A DNA stretch of 64,000 bases from Chrysoperla carnea (taxonomy: Eukaryota > Arthropoda > Insecta > Neuroptera > Chrysopidae). Shown here one piece after another: positions 1 to 12,426 of the stretch (position 1 is its first letter; each line of letters begins with the position of its first letter). The notes under the pieces were generated by a model. That model worked only from the letters and a program-made list of their open reading frames with translations. It was not told where the DNA came from and made no database searches. The stretch is from positions 31,330,140-31,394,139 of the forward strand of contig NC_058342.1 of NCBI RefSeq assembly GCF_905475395.1, in the 5' to 3' direction. The translations under genes and the position numbers were made by a program.

Positions 1-2980
1 TTATCCATGGAATTGGGAGGAAAAGTTTCTATTGAATGCGAGAAAACTGGATATCGTACCGAATTGGAATTTAGACTAAAGGTAATTTTTTTTCGATTTT
101 TAAAATTATTCAAAACGAGAAATTTCGGATAATTATACTTATCTAACGTAAAAGGCATCCAAAAAACCACAGAAAATAAAATTAATTTAACGATTGGGGG
201 AACAATTTCTGAGATACCACCAAAAATTTTATACAAAAAATTATATCTAAAAGATTAAAATAAAAAATTTTTATTTATAGCCATTTTTGGGCGGATCATC
301 TGATATGAATTATATTCATGGACGAATTAAACTTGGAAAAGAAACTTTAGCAACTATTGACGGCTATTGGGATGGACAAATACGAATTAAGGAGCGTAAA
401 GCTGATGTAAGTATAAGTTAAAACATAATTTAAAAACCCCCTGACCAAGAAAATATGCATTAAGAACGTAAAACTAGAATGGAGAGGGTAACAGGAAATA
501 AGGCGCCTTGGTCGTTGCGTTCTTTGTACTGCGCATTAAGCTGTCTTGTTTGTCTTTTTCAATCGATTGGAAGTGATTGAAAACATGTTTTCAAGTTAAA
601 ATTAGAATTTTGTTTGTTACAAAATTTGACCGCTAGTGGGACTTATTGCTAACAATTTCAAATATTTATTACAGGGTGAACAAGTATTTTTTGAATCAAC
701 TACCGAAGTACGTCATACTCGATTACCCAGATATGTTGTGCCACTGGAACATCAAACTGAATACGAATCAGAACGATTATGGCAACATGTATCAGCGGCC
801 ATACAGCGTGACGATCAAGTTGCTGCCACCGAAGAGAAAACAATTCTCGAAGAGGCACAACGTAGTGCGGCCCGTGAACGTTTAGCCAAAGGCGAGGAAT
901 GGATACCGAAACATTTTCAATTGGACCCAATCACACATAACTGGATTTATAAAGCGGCCGATTCACGACCATGGGATGTGAACAACGATGTGTACCAGTT
1001 TGAGTATCAGTACGATATACTCACCAAGACCAGACATCCAACGCCTGTCATTCGTACATCCAGTATTGTTAGTGTTGATCCACAGGGCGTAAGTTTACGT
1101 TTTGCAAACTTGCACTCATTCATCAGCCATTCGATTATTTATTTTGAATACCCTCCCAAAAATTTCATTTACTTAAAAGCATCGTATTTTCTGACTTCTC
1201 ATCGTAATTTGACAATCGACCTGGAAATGTCAGGGGATTTAGAGATACTATAAAAGTCAAAGCATTGATATAGTGAAACTTATTTTACTTATTTTATTCG
1301 CCTTCGAAGAATGTTTTTGCCCCACTCACTCTGTAAAATACATGATCGAATTTTTGATTGATAAGCCCAATTTTAAAGTTTAAACTTTTGTTTATATGCT
1401 TTTTTTTCTTTTAAATTTCAGTCGTATAATCGTCCAGCTGTGGCCGTAATTAAAGCACCTCCACGTAGACAAAAATTAACGAAACAATCGAAAAGTTTAT
1501 CATCCGAGGTTCGTGAAAGTAGTGAATCAGACGGTGAAGGAGAATTCCATTCGGATTCGAGTAGCGATCGTAAACTTCGTAATGCAAACGACTCAAGGTA
1601 AGATTATTCTTTCTAGATTAAATTTCTTCCGGGCTATTTCTTGCCCTTTTTGGAAAAGTTTCCAGACATTTTTTCATAATTGTATAAACAATTGATTATT
1701 CTTTGATCGAAAAATCCATGATATTTCAATATAAAAAAGAAAGGAGGAAACTGGAATGTTGAAACTTCCAAAGAGGCACGTCCTTGACACTAACTTTAAC
1801 CTACGAATAGATTATCAGCTCTATAGCTCAATTTGGAAAGACTGTGGACGTGATCAAACCCTTAAAAACCGCAAAAATCAATGATATATTGATATAAAAA
1901 AGGAAGGAGGAAGTTGGGAAGTCGAAACTTCCAAAACGGTACTTCCTTGACACTAACTTCAACCTAGATCCGAATTTTCAACCCTCTAGCTCAATTTGAA
2001 AAGACTGTGGAAGTGCTCAAACCCTTAAAAACCGTGAAAATGTATAATATTTCGATATAAAAAAGGAGGGAGGGAAGTGGAAAGTTGAAACTTCCAAAAA
2101 GGCACTTCCTTGACACTAACTTCAGCCTACGAATAGATTATCAACTCTCTAGTTCAATTTGGAAAGACTGTGGAAGTGATCAAACCCTTAAAAGCCGCAA
2201 AAATCAATGATATTTTGATATAAAAAAGGAAGGAGGAAGTTGGGAAGTTGAAACTTCCAAAACGGAACTTCCTTGACACTAACTTTACCCTGCATACGAA
2301 TTTTCGACCCTCTAGCCATCTAATTTTTCGACCTTAAGACTGTGGAAGTGCTCAAACCCTTAAAAAACGCGAAAATGCATAATATATGGATATAAAAAAG
2401 GACTCGACTATAAAAATTTCAGCTTGATTTCTCGTTCGTTTTTGAGTTATCGTGCTTACGAACAGACAGACGTTTCTTAGCATCAATATTTTTAAGCGTT
2501 ACAAACTTGGGACTAAACTTAGTATACCTTGATATATTTTATATATACAAGGTATATTCATGACAGTACTGATATTCAACACATTCTATACAAGGTATTT
2601 GAACAATTAACTCAATCAATTGTTTGTTTTGACTTGTTTTTTTGTAAAATGATTTGAAATGAATTTTTTAATGGTGTAGGACATTATTGGAACACATAAA
2701 TCGTTTAGAAGATCTCGTGAACAACCAGGGAATAGTTATAACAAGTATTGTGAATACGTTAGACAAAATGGAACGCAACCAACAGCAACTAGCTAAACGT
2801 ACTGTAACAGCTTTAAAATCACAACATGGCAGTCACGGTGGAAGTGGCTACGGTATAATGGGTCCGTTCAACATCGACACGATTTGTATAATATTATTAA
2901 CAGTTGTATTGCAATGTTTGTTCCAATGGCTATTTACTCGCCGCACAATTTTAATCGAAAATCAACCAAATGGCGTTTAA
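1..2980 (+). CDS. OSBPL8: Oxysterol-binding protein-related protein, ORP5/ORP8 type (3' part)
   Basis: Exons at 1-81, 281-406, 675-1088, 1422-1597 and 2680-2980 join in frame and encode the last 365 residues; the 5' end lies outside the window. The start of the fragment (ELGGKVSIEC, then KPFLGGSSDMN) matches the ORD barrel of OSBP-related proteins. It continues through LATIDGYWDGQI, ESERLWQHVSAAI, EEAQRSAARERL and ADSRPWDVNNDVYQFE, all conserved in ORP5/8. An acidic Ser-rich linker, a predicted coiled coil (HINRLEDLVNNQG) and a C-terminal hydrophobic segment (CIILLTVVLQCLFQWLF) follow. In this subfamily the tail anchor holds the protein in the ER, where it exchanges PI4P and phosphatidylserine at plasma-membrane contacts. 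The PH domain and the EQVSHHPP fingerprint would lie upstream. The open frame running past 1088 is intronic (donor GTAAGT). ORP5 versus ORP8 cannot be decided here. Confidence 0.93.
1712..2402. repeat. Tandem repeat of about 164 bp, dimeric, in an ORP intron
   Basis: Four units begin near 1712, 1872, 2036 and 2203, and a partial one near 2373. Each contains GATATAAAAAAGGAAGGAGG, then a stretch with CTTGACACTAACTT and GACTGTGGAAGTG. Units 1 and 3 share CCTACGAATAGATTATCA. Units 2 and 4 share CGAATTTTC at the same place, so the true period is a dimer of about 330 bp. Confidence 0.8.
2405..2660 (+). repeat. Dispersed repeat (TTGGGACTAAACTTAGTATA family) plus CAATTGTTTG-family end
   Basis: Contains AAAATTTCAGCTTGAT, TTTTTGAGTTATCGTGCT, ACAGACAGACG and CAAACTTGGGACTAAACTTA, then AAGGTATA. 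The same ordered blocks recur near 17449 (-), 29620, 36886, 44312 (-), 50345 and 58720 (-). It is followed by AACAATTAACTCAATCAATT, a second family seen at 7081, 29440, 50264, 52530 and 59100. No coding capacity seen. Confidence 0.65.
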
Positions 2981-3225
2981 AACTTATCCACAAATCCAAA
3001 AAAAAAATGTTATCCAAAAATTTAAATATTATGTTTTTTCTTAATACTACGCATCAGGGTTTATTCAACAACAAAAATTATTCGTTTAAATTTACAACAA
3101 TGTAAAAATAATAATAATAATAATAGGAAAATTCTTTCAAAAATTTGTTGAGAAAAAAAGTTTAATATGCGAAAAATTCTCAGTTTTCAAAAATTCTCAA
3201 AATTCAAGTTTTTCCTTCGTTGTTC

Positions 3226-3748
3226 AATAGGGTATTATCGTTAGTCAAAAATAAATCATGAAATTTGAAAAAAGTTAAAATTTATGTAAAAATATACTTA
3301 AATATTCTGATTTCGAGTCATAAAAGCACATTTTTCTTTTAAAATATTAAAATGAAAAATCGTAATTTTTAAACTGCATATCACGTGACCTAAAAACGCG
3401 GTAAGCCCTGCTGTGATGTCATAGCGGTATGAGTCATACACCATCAGTTAGTTCAGTGTAGACAGCTGGGTATAATATATACATAGATAATAAGTATTTA
3501 TATTTATTATAATCAGATGTCTATGAACATATCTGTCAAACTTATTTGTGTTATTTCGTATAGTGATACCCATATTACGTCATCAAATTGGATGCCCGCG
3601 TTTTTGACAGTTTAAAAAAGGTTTAAAATTTAATTTAAGTTTTTGGCAAGAAAGTGTGTGTATTTTTCCGAAATAAATTTTTAGTGGCTTTTTATTAGAA
3701 AAATCAACATTTTGTAGTACTTTTTCAAAAATAGTGGAATACCCTATT
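3226..3748. mobile_element. MITE-like element with AATAGGGTATT ends, copy 1
   Basis: It starts AATAGGGTATTA and ends GAATACCCTATT, giving short terminal inverted repeats. The interior, including GTGATGTCATAGCGGTATGA and CAGTGTAGACAGCTGGGTAT, matches the reverse complement of 53557-53966 along most of its length. This copy has about 110 bp of extra sequence near its right end. No transposase frame. Confidence 0.7.
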
Positions 3749-6700
3749 TAATTTCACAAAATTTCGTACTATAATATCTATCAAGAACAGTGACGTACGC
3801 AAGAAAAACCAAAAGAAAATTTCCCTTCGTTTTATTAAACAGCCGGGATTTTTTTAATTAAATTTTGATTTTCATAGAATTTTCGTACAAAATCTCTAAA
3901 TGATAGAAAATATTAAAAATAGTTACAAATTGAATTTGAATGCTTCAAAGATTTCGGGATAAAACCGAAAATTATTTGCTTTTTTTTTCGAAAAATGCTC
4001 CGAATGATTCAGAAAATTATTTTAAGAATAGTGAAGCACGATAAACGTGTTGTAAGAGTGATCAATTCATTGGAAAATTCAAGAAAAACACAAAAATATT
4101 ATAAATATTTTCTCTTTTTCATCGGACATTTTATTTTTATAATAAAATTTCCGACGAAAAAGAACAAACGATGTGTAAGTGTAATAAATTCTGCCTGAAA
4201 ATCGAAAACAAATTATTCTAATGTGCCAGAATTTTTCAAAGACCCTCAAAATGTAGAAATGAAAAACTCTTTCATCCTTTACTTTTTTTTCGAAAATTTT
4301 TTTATGATTCGAACTGTAGAACGATTTTTCGAACAAATCTCAACAAATTTTTGAATGAACATAGAAAGAAATATTAATTATTGTAAATAGATAAATCAGC
4401 ATTGCTTTTTGTATATCTCTTAAAATTTTTGATAGCGAAAATTTTCGCTTACCAAAAAAATACCGCTTAATCTTTAAAAAACAAAAAATTTGTAGCGTTT
4501 AGAAATAAAATCAAAACAAATTCAGTGTGAAGATTTTTTATTTGAAAATTATAATGAAAATCAAGAAAATTGTTGTTGAAATTTATCAAAAAATTTTTAA
4601 TTAAAATTATATTGAATACTTCTTGCCAATCTTAAAACAAAAAAAAACATTTTAGGTTTTGCTTTTCTTTTATCTGCATCAGTTTCGCCATATTGCGTCG
4701 TTAAACAAATCTGCTATTAAGATAAAACTGTAACTAAGCCGAGACTTCAAATTTGAAGCTAGAAAGTTGAAAAACAGACGAAAATGTGCACAAATACTTC
4801 AGCTAGAACTTTTAATGAAACTTTGATGCATATACCGATTTAAGTCGAAATTTTATTAGGAAAAGTGAAAATCCGATCGTTAACTAAAAATAGTGCGTTG
4901 CGGCATTCCGAATTTATTTTCATAGAACGATGCAGGTTAAAAAAAAAACATAACCTATTTTGTTATTATAACTCTGTAGAATAATTTCAAAGCTTAAAGC
5001 TTTTTTAGAGTGAATATTTTTAAGTTTGTTCTTCCCAAAATACAAACTTGTTAATATCATCACGCCCAAAATATGCTATCAATTTTTAATGCTCGCGCAT
5101 ATTAGTATTGTCGCTTGGCTTAAAAAAAAAACCGGCATATTAAAAAAAAAATGCACGATGAAAAAAAACACTTTGAAAATTTCCTCTGATTAAATTTTAT
5201 AAAACTTTTTTTATAAAATTTATTTTAAAACATTTTTTTACGGTTTGTCAAAGGAAATTTTTTACAGGGCAACGCACGAAATACGTGTACGATCAGTGAC
5301 GGATTAGGCAACTACCTTGGGGCCTCGGGGTAGATAAATTTGTACGAGAAAAACCCCAAGTTAATTTACGAAGGCTATATTTTTGAAAATGGTCGCATAC
5401 AATGGGCCGCCAAGTTGATTTTTACATCGCCTTGGAGCCTCGGAGAATTGCATTGCCTTGAGTCCCCGATATGGGTTAATCCGGCACTGAAAACTTGACC
5501 TTTCGTCCCTAATACGACGTAAACTATTTGTTAAAACGGCCAATTCTTTTCAATGTTAAGACACTCAGAGTTTTGGGTTCTTTTTCAGCACAATATTTTA
5601 TCGAATATGACGTCATTGCAGAAAAATTGCAAAAAATTTCTTAATAAGAACAGAGGCGGACCAAGATTAGTTACAAAAAAAATCATCTCGCGATGCCTGG
5701 GTCCAGGGCGCCATCAAATCCGACAAGGAATAGATCAATTAAAAAGAACCCAAAACTAAATCTAGAACTCAATAATTTAGATTTATTCCACCATAAAAGA
5801 AAAATTGATCCACCATAAAAGAAAAAATGTTTTAAATAAATTTTTCAGAATTTCCATCATGTAATTGACCGGGAAACATGTTAAGAGCTGTTTTTTTTTT
5901 TAAAGAAAATCATTAGTTCGTTAATGAATAGTGCCTTTCTGTTTATTTAAAAAATTTCGTTTTCTATTTGTATTTTCATTGGAAAAAAACTCTCGAAGGT
6001 CCAGTGATGGATTTAAGAAACAGACTCGAACAGATTCGAATTATTTGAAAAGAAGCTTAAATTAGAAACAATAACGGCTATAATAACATTAAAGAGAGTC
6101 ATTATATCCGATAGTTGTTGAATTTATTCGATGACTCACTAAATATCATTCTCCTCCGAGGTAAAATAAGATTGCTTCTTTGCCAAGAGCTTAAAACAGC
6201 TTAAATCCATTATTGCGAAGGTCAATTGTTTGATGAATGTATTATAGTGCAATTTTTGATGAAAAATCAAATTTTTATGATTAAAAAAAAATGCGTAGTT
6301 TTTAAAAGAAAATTCTTGTTAGGAAAAAAGAAAAAAAACCCAATAAATTCTAGTTCAATAATTTTTTTTTCATTTGTACAAATTTTGTATATTTGTTTTT
6401 TCAATTTTTTTTGTTTGTTTTTTTTTTTTGTAAGTAAGGCCATTTTTTATTTTTTAAGACCTTTATTTTTTATTATTTTTCGTTTATTAATTAATTAATC
6501 TCATACCAAAATAATTTAGAATATATTACTTTGTTTAGTTAAAAAATTCCTTGTATAGAAACCTATGATCCAGAAAACTGTAAATTTAGAATTTCGCATA
6601 ATAGACAAAAACACTGCATGACGTAAAAAACAAACGATTCCGTAATCAAGTCTGTCTATTGGATTTTAATGTTAAGAAAGACTCTATCTAGTGATAGAAA

Positions 6701-6817
6701 AAAGTATAATAAAGCATATATCTTCTGTCTCTTTCATCATTGAAATAATCAGCTGATTGTAACGAGAATGGTTTACATTTTGATCGTGGCGCTGACATCT
6801 TAGCGTTAAAATCCAAT
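3749..6817. other. Intergenic AT-rich DNA
   Basis: No credible gene. The longest frames (for example 3995-4198 and 6226-6498) are made of Phe/Lys/Ile codons from poly-A and poly-T tracts. One dispersed repeat at 5431-5496 is noted separately. Confidence 0.6.
5431..5496 (+). repeat. Dispersed repeat, inverted partner at 22543-22602
   Basis: GAATTGCATTGCC and CCCCGATATGGGTTAATCCG occur here and as the reverse complement near 22.55 kb in an FHIP intron. A small open frame on the opposite strand (5361-5543) is part of this repeat rather than a gene. Confidence 0.55.
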
Positions 6818-7078
6818 ACCATAGACATATAAGAATAGACCACGCTAGTAACGGAAGATCGTGTAAGTAGGATTCCAGACTGGGTAAAAAGAGAACGATG
6901 CTCTGATGTACGTTTTGTCTCTTTGTTTGGGCGTGACTTACTGACACACTTGTCCAAGACTGTTAATGTGCAAACGCAACTAAAAAGAAACAAAACATAC
7001 GTCAGAGCATCGTTCTCTTTTTATCGAGTCTCGACAGATCACGCCCACTTCTTCAGTCTATTCTTATATGTCTATGGT
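6818..7078. mobile_element. Foldback element, about 260 bp
   Basis: Outer ends ACCATAGACATATAAGAATA and the reverse complement at 7057-7078 are identical. An inner pair also folds back (AAAAAGAGAACGATGCTCTG near 6888 against CAGAGCATCGTTCTCTTTTT near 7003), as does GGGCGTGA/TCACGCCC. This is the signature of a non-coding foldback or MITE element. A CAATTGTTTG-family repeat follows at 7081. Confidence 0.75.
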
Positions 7079-7329
7079 CTATACATGGTATTTCAACAAT
7101 TAACTCAGTCAATTGTTTGTTTTCACTTGTTATTTTAATAAATTTACACTATTTAAATGCGTTGTGTGAGTGTCTATCGACCAATATCTGAAAATCTCAC
7201 TAGTTTTTCTTTATCGAAATTATGGAAAATTTAAAATGATACTTATTTTAATCCAGTCATTACGACGGAAAAAACGGGGTAGATAAGCATATGAACCTAA
7301 CAAGGTAAATGTTTGTTTTACGTGAAGAA

Positions 7330-7370
7330 GGTCTAGAAAAGCTTAACTTCGAATTAAGCTTTTCTAGACC
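7330..7370. repeat. Perfect 17-bp hairpin
   Basis: GGTCTAGAAAAGCTTAA and its exact reverse complement are separated by a 7-base loop. It is probably the end or centre of a small inverted-repeat element. Confidence 0.7.
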
Positions 7371-7399
7371 TCCTCCATGTGATATCAAAAATTTAGCGT

Positions 7400-7620
7400 G
7401 TTTTTTTTATAATAGAGGTTTAACCTCCGTATTTGTGACATACGCCTTATCACAGAGGCCATCCACACCATTATTTGTTAATCTTTATTTATTCAGTTAC
7501 AAACATATTTACAATTACATTTTTTGATGTGGGTGGAGTCGGTTACTTCGTTCTTATCCAAGCGACGACAATGTGATCAACTCTGCACTCCCATTAACCG
7601 CTCGGCCATTTAGGCTGATT
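7400..7620 (-). mobile_element. Truncated tRNA-derived SINE (same family as 56895-57212)
   Basis: Shares GTTTAACCTCCGT, ACAGAGGCC, TGTTAATCTTTATTTATT, GTGGGTGGAGTCGGTTACTT and CAAGCGACGACAATGTGATC with the fuller copy at 57 kb. The stretch holding the B-box is deleted: the copy jumps from CACTCCCATTAA to CGGCCATTTAGGCT. It therefore has no complete Pol III promoter. Confidence 0.7.
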
Positions 7621-8235
7621 AATTTTAGGCTGAATTTAGCTTGTTAAGTTCATATGCATTTCCAAATTTATATAATGACTGGACTATTTGTTTGCCAGAA
7701 AACATCACACATAAAAATTTACAACGGAATTACTGAATGTTTGCTTCGTAGACGTACATGCTTATTTAGAACACATATATTTTTGATTCCGTTGAAATTT
7801 TCATTAGATTTAAGAATGATCCTTAATATTTATTGGATCGATAACAAACTCTCCCTCCATCCCCTTTCCATTCTTGTTTTATCGTTCCTTTTTTGACGTG
7901 CATTTGATGTTAAAAATATATGTTAAAATTATTATGGTATGATATGGAAGGTAAATTTTTATTAAGTGGATCCTTTGACCAAAAATTTTTAAATCCGAAA
8001 CGGTTTATGTAAAATATTTTTAAAAAAAAACTTTGTTAATTAATAATTCTAAATAATCTACCCAAAATTAGGAAAATTAGGAAATTATGCATGTTTCATT
8101 AAAATTTCATAGATGTTTAAATACTTAACTTAAATCGCTATATTGAATTTTCAAGTCTAGGGTCAGTAAAAACGGCTCTGAAAATTTGAAAGATTGTTGT
8201 CAAGATCACGCCTAGAAACTTTTTTCCCTAGGATA

Positions 8236-8560
8236 ATTTTCATAGTTGAATAACTTCTCTTTCAGAGGATCAGAAAAAGAGCGGACCTTGCTAACACCTT
8301 CAAATTTTAAAAACTTTTAACGACTTTAAGCATTTCAGAAGATTACACCTGGTGTCGAAGGCTGAAAACTTGTTCATTCGCTTACGTTTAAGGAAATATT
8401 TTCGATTTTAGAGGATGAGGAACTTTTTCCTCATAATCAAAAGACTTCTCTTTCAGAGGATCCAAAAAAGTTTTAATTGAGCGGCTTTTGACAACACCTT
8501 TTCAAATTTTTAAATCTAATTCATAGTCCTAGTTTCAAAGCGCTACACCTGGTTTGAACT
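8236..8560. repeat. Diverged tandem duplication, period about 192 bp
   Basis: ACTTCTCTTTCAGAGGATC occurs at 8252 and 8444. Each is followed by AACACCTT-CAAATTTT and then TACACCTGGT. It lies in otherwise featureless intergenic DNA between 7621 and 9547. Confidence 0.55.
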
Positions 8561-9547
8561 GAAATTAAATCCAATTTCCTTAGACATTTCAAATTGACTC
8601 CGCGTTTAAGATATGTTAGTTACAGAAAATTGAATGTAATATTTCTTGATAGCGATTTAGATTAGGTAACAACATCTATGATTAAATTATATTAATTGAT
8701 TAAGGTTCAAATTAAAGGGGCTAACACCAAATTTGATGTTTTTTATAATATTAGTGGAATGCAATAAAAAATCCTCAGGAATATTTGTGGATATTTATGT
8801 GTTCCCCCTTAAAATGTGATGTGCCCTCGTATTTTGTAATGTGTTTCATGGATTCAAACAAAATTTCACAAATAAAGTCACAAAAAAAAAAAAAAATGGA
8901 AATTTTGACCATAGTTTTAAGTGCATCCCCATTCGCGATGCTTGAATGTGAATGGTCTTGTTAGAATATGGGGCAACAGAATGGAACCGAATTTGTACAA
9001 ATTAGGATTTTTTTCGGCTAAAAAGTTTGGAAAAAGGATAGTTCACGGAAAGTCAATTTTAAACTCGAAATTTAGTGAAAATTGACAATGAGCCATTCGA
9101 AGAACTTCCTCTATTTAATTTTTCGTTTTTAGAAAAGGGAGCTTTAGCAGAAATAATTCGATTTGTACAAATACGGGTGTTTTCATGATTGCCCTTTGTA
9201 AATTGTTTTCTATAGATAAAAGAAAAATCGTAATATTAATAGGAAAATCTTAGAAAATTGTTATTATCTACTTCTTAATTGTATAGTTCAAAAGATTTAT
9301 AGTAAGCTAGAACAATGAAAATTTCACTTTTCACATAAACTTTACTTAAAAATTTTTACTTCTAAGAAAAGGGGTGTACCTCTTTCTAGATACAAGTCGA
9401 ATAGGAATTTCCCAAGGGAAAATATTTTCATTATATTCTAGTCTAAAGGTGTGAGGGAAAATAATAGGGGAATTCTTTGGGTTTTTTTAGTCTAGAAACA
9501 CCCAAAAAAAAACAATTGTCACAATTTTGCACGTACTGATACTTTTA

Positions 9548-10051
9548 AGCTGTGTTCAGAAATTTTCAACAACACGAAAAACTCTGATAAGTTTTTCCGA
9601 TTATATTTATCGTTAGAACTTATATATGCGGGAACTTTTTTCCATGAAAATTATGAGTAAAACGTCAAATGAGATTCTGAAGATCTGTTTTTGAAGAAAA
9701 TCGACCAAGGAATATGAAAAATAAATGTGGTTTCCAGTGAAGCATTTACAAATGTTGTGGCCCAATTGTTGGCATTACTCTCTTTCTTTTTTAACCTTCG
9801 TAAATCTACCTGGACTCCTTACCAGAAGCCTTTTATAATCACAGATAAAATGGTCCATCTTCAGAATCTGATTTGACGTTTTACTCATAATTTTCATGGA
9901 AAAAGTATAAGTTCCCGCATATATAAGTTCTAACGATAAATATAATCGGAAAAACTTATCAGAGTTTTAAGTTGGGTATGAATAACTTAAATTATTCATA
10001 CCCAAACGAAAGAAATCTTTCGAGGAAAATAAGTAAGTTCTGAACACAGCC
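9548..10051. mobile_element. Foldback element with GGCTGTGTTCAGAA ends
   Basis: The left arm runs from AGCTGTGTTCAGAA through TCTGATAAGTTTTTCCGATT, ATATATGCGGGAAC and TTCCATGAAAATTATGAGTA. The right arm (9860-10051) carries the reverse complement of all these blocks in order. A roughly 170-bp loop separates them. The right arm has a small nested hairpin (GGGTATGAATAA / TTATTCATACCC). No transposase. Confidence 0.75.
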
Positions 10052-10474
10052 ATTCTAGCATTACATTATTTATTGCACTACTATTTCAAAATATTTCTAT
10101 AAACTCACAAAAATCAGGATATTTTCGAATACAAATACGCTTTATTTTCTATTTAAAAGAAACAAAAAAAATATTTGAGACCATTTTAAAAAAAAAAATG
10201 AATAATCCGTCCTTTTCACAGATTTAAAAAAAAAATGAAATAAATTTTTGCACTTTGCATAAAACATTTAAAAATAAAATCATATCGTACTAATTATGAA
10301 TTTCGTTCGAATTCGAATGTTACTTGGGTCAAAGGTTATCCATAATCATATTTTCAAGTCAAATATTTTAGTCACAAATAATTTTTCATAATATATATAT
10401 AAAATACATTCTCTTAAATCCCGATAAACACGAGGTTACTGTTTTAAGTCTCATAAACCAGGATAGGTTTACTA

Positions 10475-10574
10475 AAAACTAAAAAAACCATCGTTATGAC
10501 GTAACTAAAATGGATCTTGTTGTGTAGAATATTGTTTTTTAGGCATGCAATTTGACAGTTATTTCAGAACGTAA
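10475..10574 (+). repeat. Direct repeat, copy 1
   Basis: Roughly 95 bp including TTATGACGTAACTAAAATGG, TCTTGTTGTGTAGAATATTG and GACAGTTATTTCAGAACG is nearly identical to 12325-12426. The copies are about 1.85 kb apart in the same orientation and each ends at TCAGAACG. Confidence 0.7.
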
Positions 10575-12324
10575 TACTCGGTTGTGGTTCACTTTTATGG
10601 AATTTTTAGCCTCATTTATGTTTGACCACAGATTTAAAGCAATCACAGAGTTTTAAAGATATTGAAAGGGCCTACAATTATGGTCGTTATATCCGATATT
10701 AGATACATTGAATACTAGGCAACGATTGAAAATCCTTCTCTGAAGAAAAATGAAACTTTGGTCGGTAAAAGACAAGCTGGACTATGAAAGGATCGCAACT
10801 CGATCATAATGTTTCGGATTGGCTTATTGTGGTCACTTAAAACAGTGGCTTCGTGTATTTGGGGGGCATTACGCACTAAATTTCTTAATATATTTATAAA
10901 ATTTTTTTTTGTAATTAGTTAAAAATACTTTATCAATGTTTTTTTGTTTTAATTAATATTTTAGGAATTAATTAATTTTGATGTACTTTACACGTTAGCT
11001 ATGATTTTTATGTTCCAAAAATTACAATTTTCATATTTTTTAACATCAACAGCCTTGGTTAGACGTTAGGCTAGTTTGCAGTTGTTAGGCTGTCCGCAAG
11101 GAGACATACTTACATCATAGTACACATTTTGGTTTTAAGTCTGAGAAGATGTCAAAAGATTGGCCGAGATTGTGTCTTGAGCAATGTCCTGTTACATCCG
11201 CTATTATATAGCGGATAGAGGTCATTGGAAAGGAGATAACATATTCAGAACGCCTCCGATTGTACTTATAAATGGGGCTCCAACTTGTATTTTGACAATC
11301 AAACTTTCAAAACTGGCTTTCAAAATGTATCTAATGATCTTCTTGTAAAAATATCAAACTCCGGGGAAAAATTAGAAGGACTAGCAATTGTCTGTTTTAT
11401 TTTTGAAAGGAATAGCCACATATTTAACCAAAACTGAAAAAAGTTCCTTCCAAAAGTTTTGCCAAGAATATAAAATCGAGCTAACGTGTGAAATCAAGTT
11501 ATTTGAATACAATTCGAAACGAATTTCAGAGTAGGTAGGCCTAGTTGACAACACTTCGTTCTCAAAAACTCTAAATTTTGTTTGTTTTATGAAAACGGTT
11601 CTAATTTTTAATGTTTTACGGTTCTAATATTCAAATCCATCTCTTGCATTCATAAAACTTCAAACAGATATATATGCTGACTAGGACGAAAAGTCCTGTT
11701 ACGCTGACGTGTAAGAGGACTTTTCATCGTAGAATTTTATTTTCTATCTGATGCAACAAGGGCGTCCCTTACTCTTGGTACACTCCTGTATATTTTATTC
11801 AGATTAAATTATTTTTTTTCCGATATGTTTTAAGAGATTTTATTCGAAAACTCTTAAAAAAGTTATATCTGGACCATTGCCAAAATAACATAGACAGCAA
11901 GAGAATTGGAGTCAATTTATTAGAACAAAATTTCTACGATATTTTCAAAACGACTTCACTCTCAAAGTACAATTATATTCAAATAATTTGACCCTACTAT
12001 TAGAAAATATACTAGTTTAGAAAACAAAAACAAAACACGCAAATAGATGAAAACCAAATTTTTTTTTTTTAAATAAATAATTTATACTACAGAACAAAAT
12101 TCCAAAACGTCATAATCCAAAAAAAAAAGATAATAATAATTTTTTTACATAAATGGGCTTAAAATGTGTTTTCACTTTAATTGTAAATAAAAAATTAAAA
12201 AAAGTAGTTATTTTGCGAGAGAAAAAATAATCCAAAAAATAATAATCAAGTTTGCAAATGTGTTTTTGTGTTTAAATTTTAAGTCGGCTGTGAGTAATTT
12301 AAGTGTAAATGTGAATGTTTAAAA
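10575..12324. other. Intergenic AT-rich DNA between two direct repeats
   Basis: No gene or domain was seen. A hairpin around 11685-11735 (AAGTCCT / AGGACTTT) is the only clear structure. The segment could be the inside of a decayed element bounded by the direct repeats at 10475 and 12325, but it has no coding remnant. Confidence 0.45.
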
Positions 12325-12426
12325 ACAAAACTAAAAAAAACCATCTGTTATGACGTAACTAAAATGGATCTTGTTGTGTAGAATATTGTTTTTTAGGCAT
12401 GTAATTTGACAGTTATTTCAGAACGG
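12325..12426 (+). repeat. Direct repeat, copy 2
   Basis: Near-identical to 10475-10574 from ACTAAAAAAA through TTCAGAACG. It differs at only a few bases (for example GGCATGTAATTTG against GGCATGCAATTTG). Confidence 0.7.

Noticed and set aside
1089-1253. Extension of the ORP exon reading frame
   Set aside because: The family sequence stops at the GTAAGT donor at 1089 and resumes at 1422. The extra 54 residues have no homology.
6226-6498. 90-codon plus-strand frame
   Set aside because: Composed of Phe, Lys and Ile from T- and A-runs; no domain.
11680-11740. Hammerhead-ribozyme-like string (CTGACTAGGACGAAA then a hairpin and TTTC)
   Set aside because: The invariant G8 of CUGAUGA is T here and stem II would be a single pair. 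It is better read as a plain hairpin.
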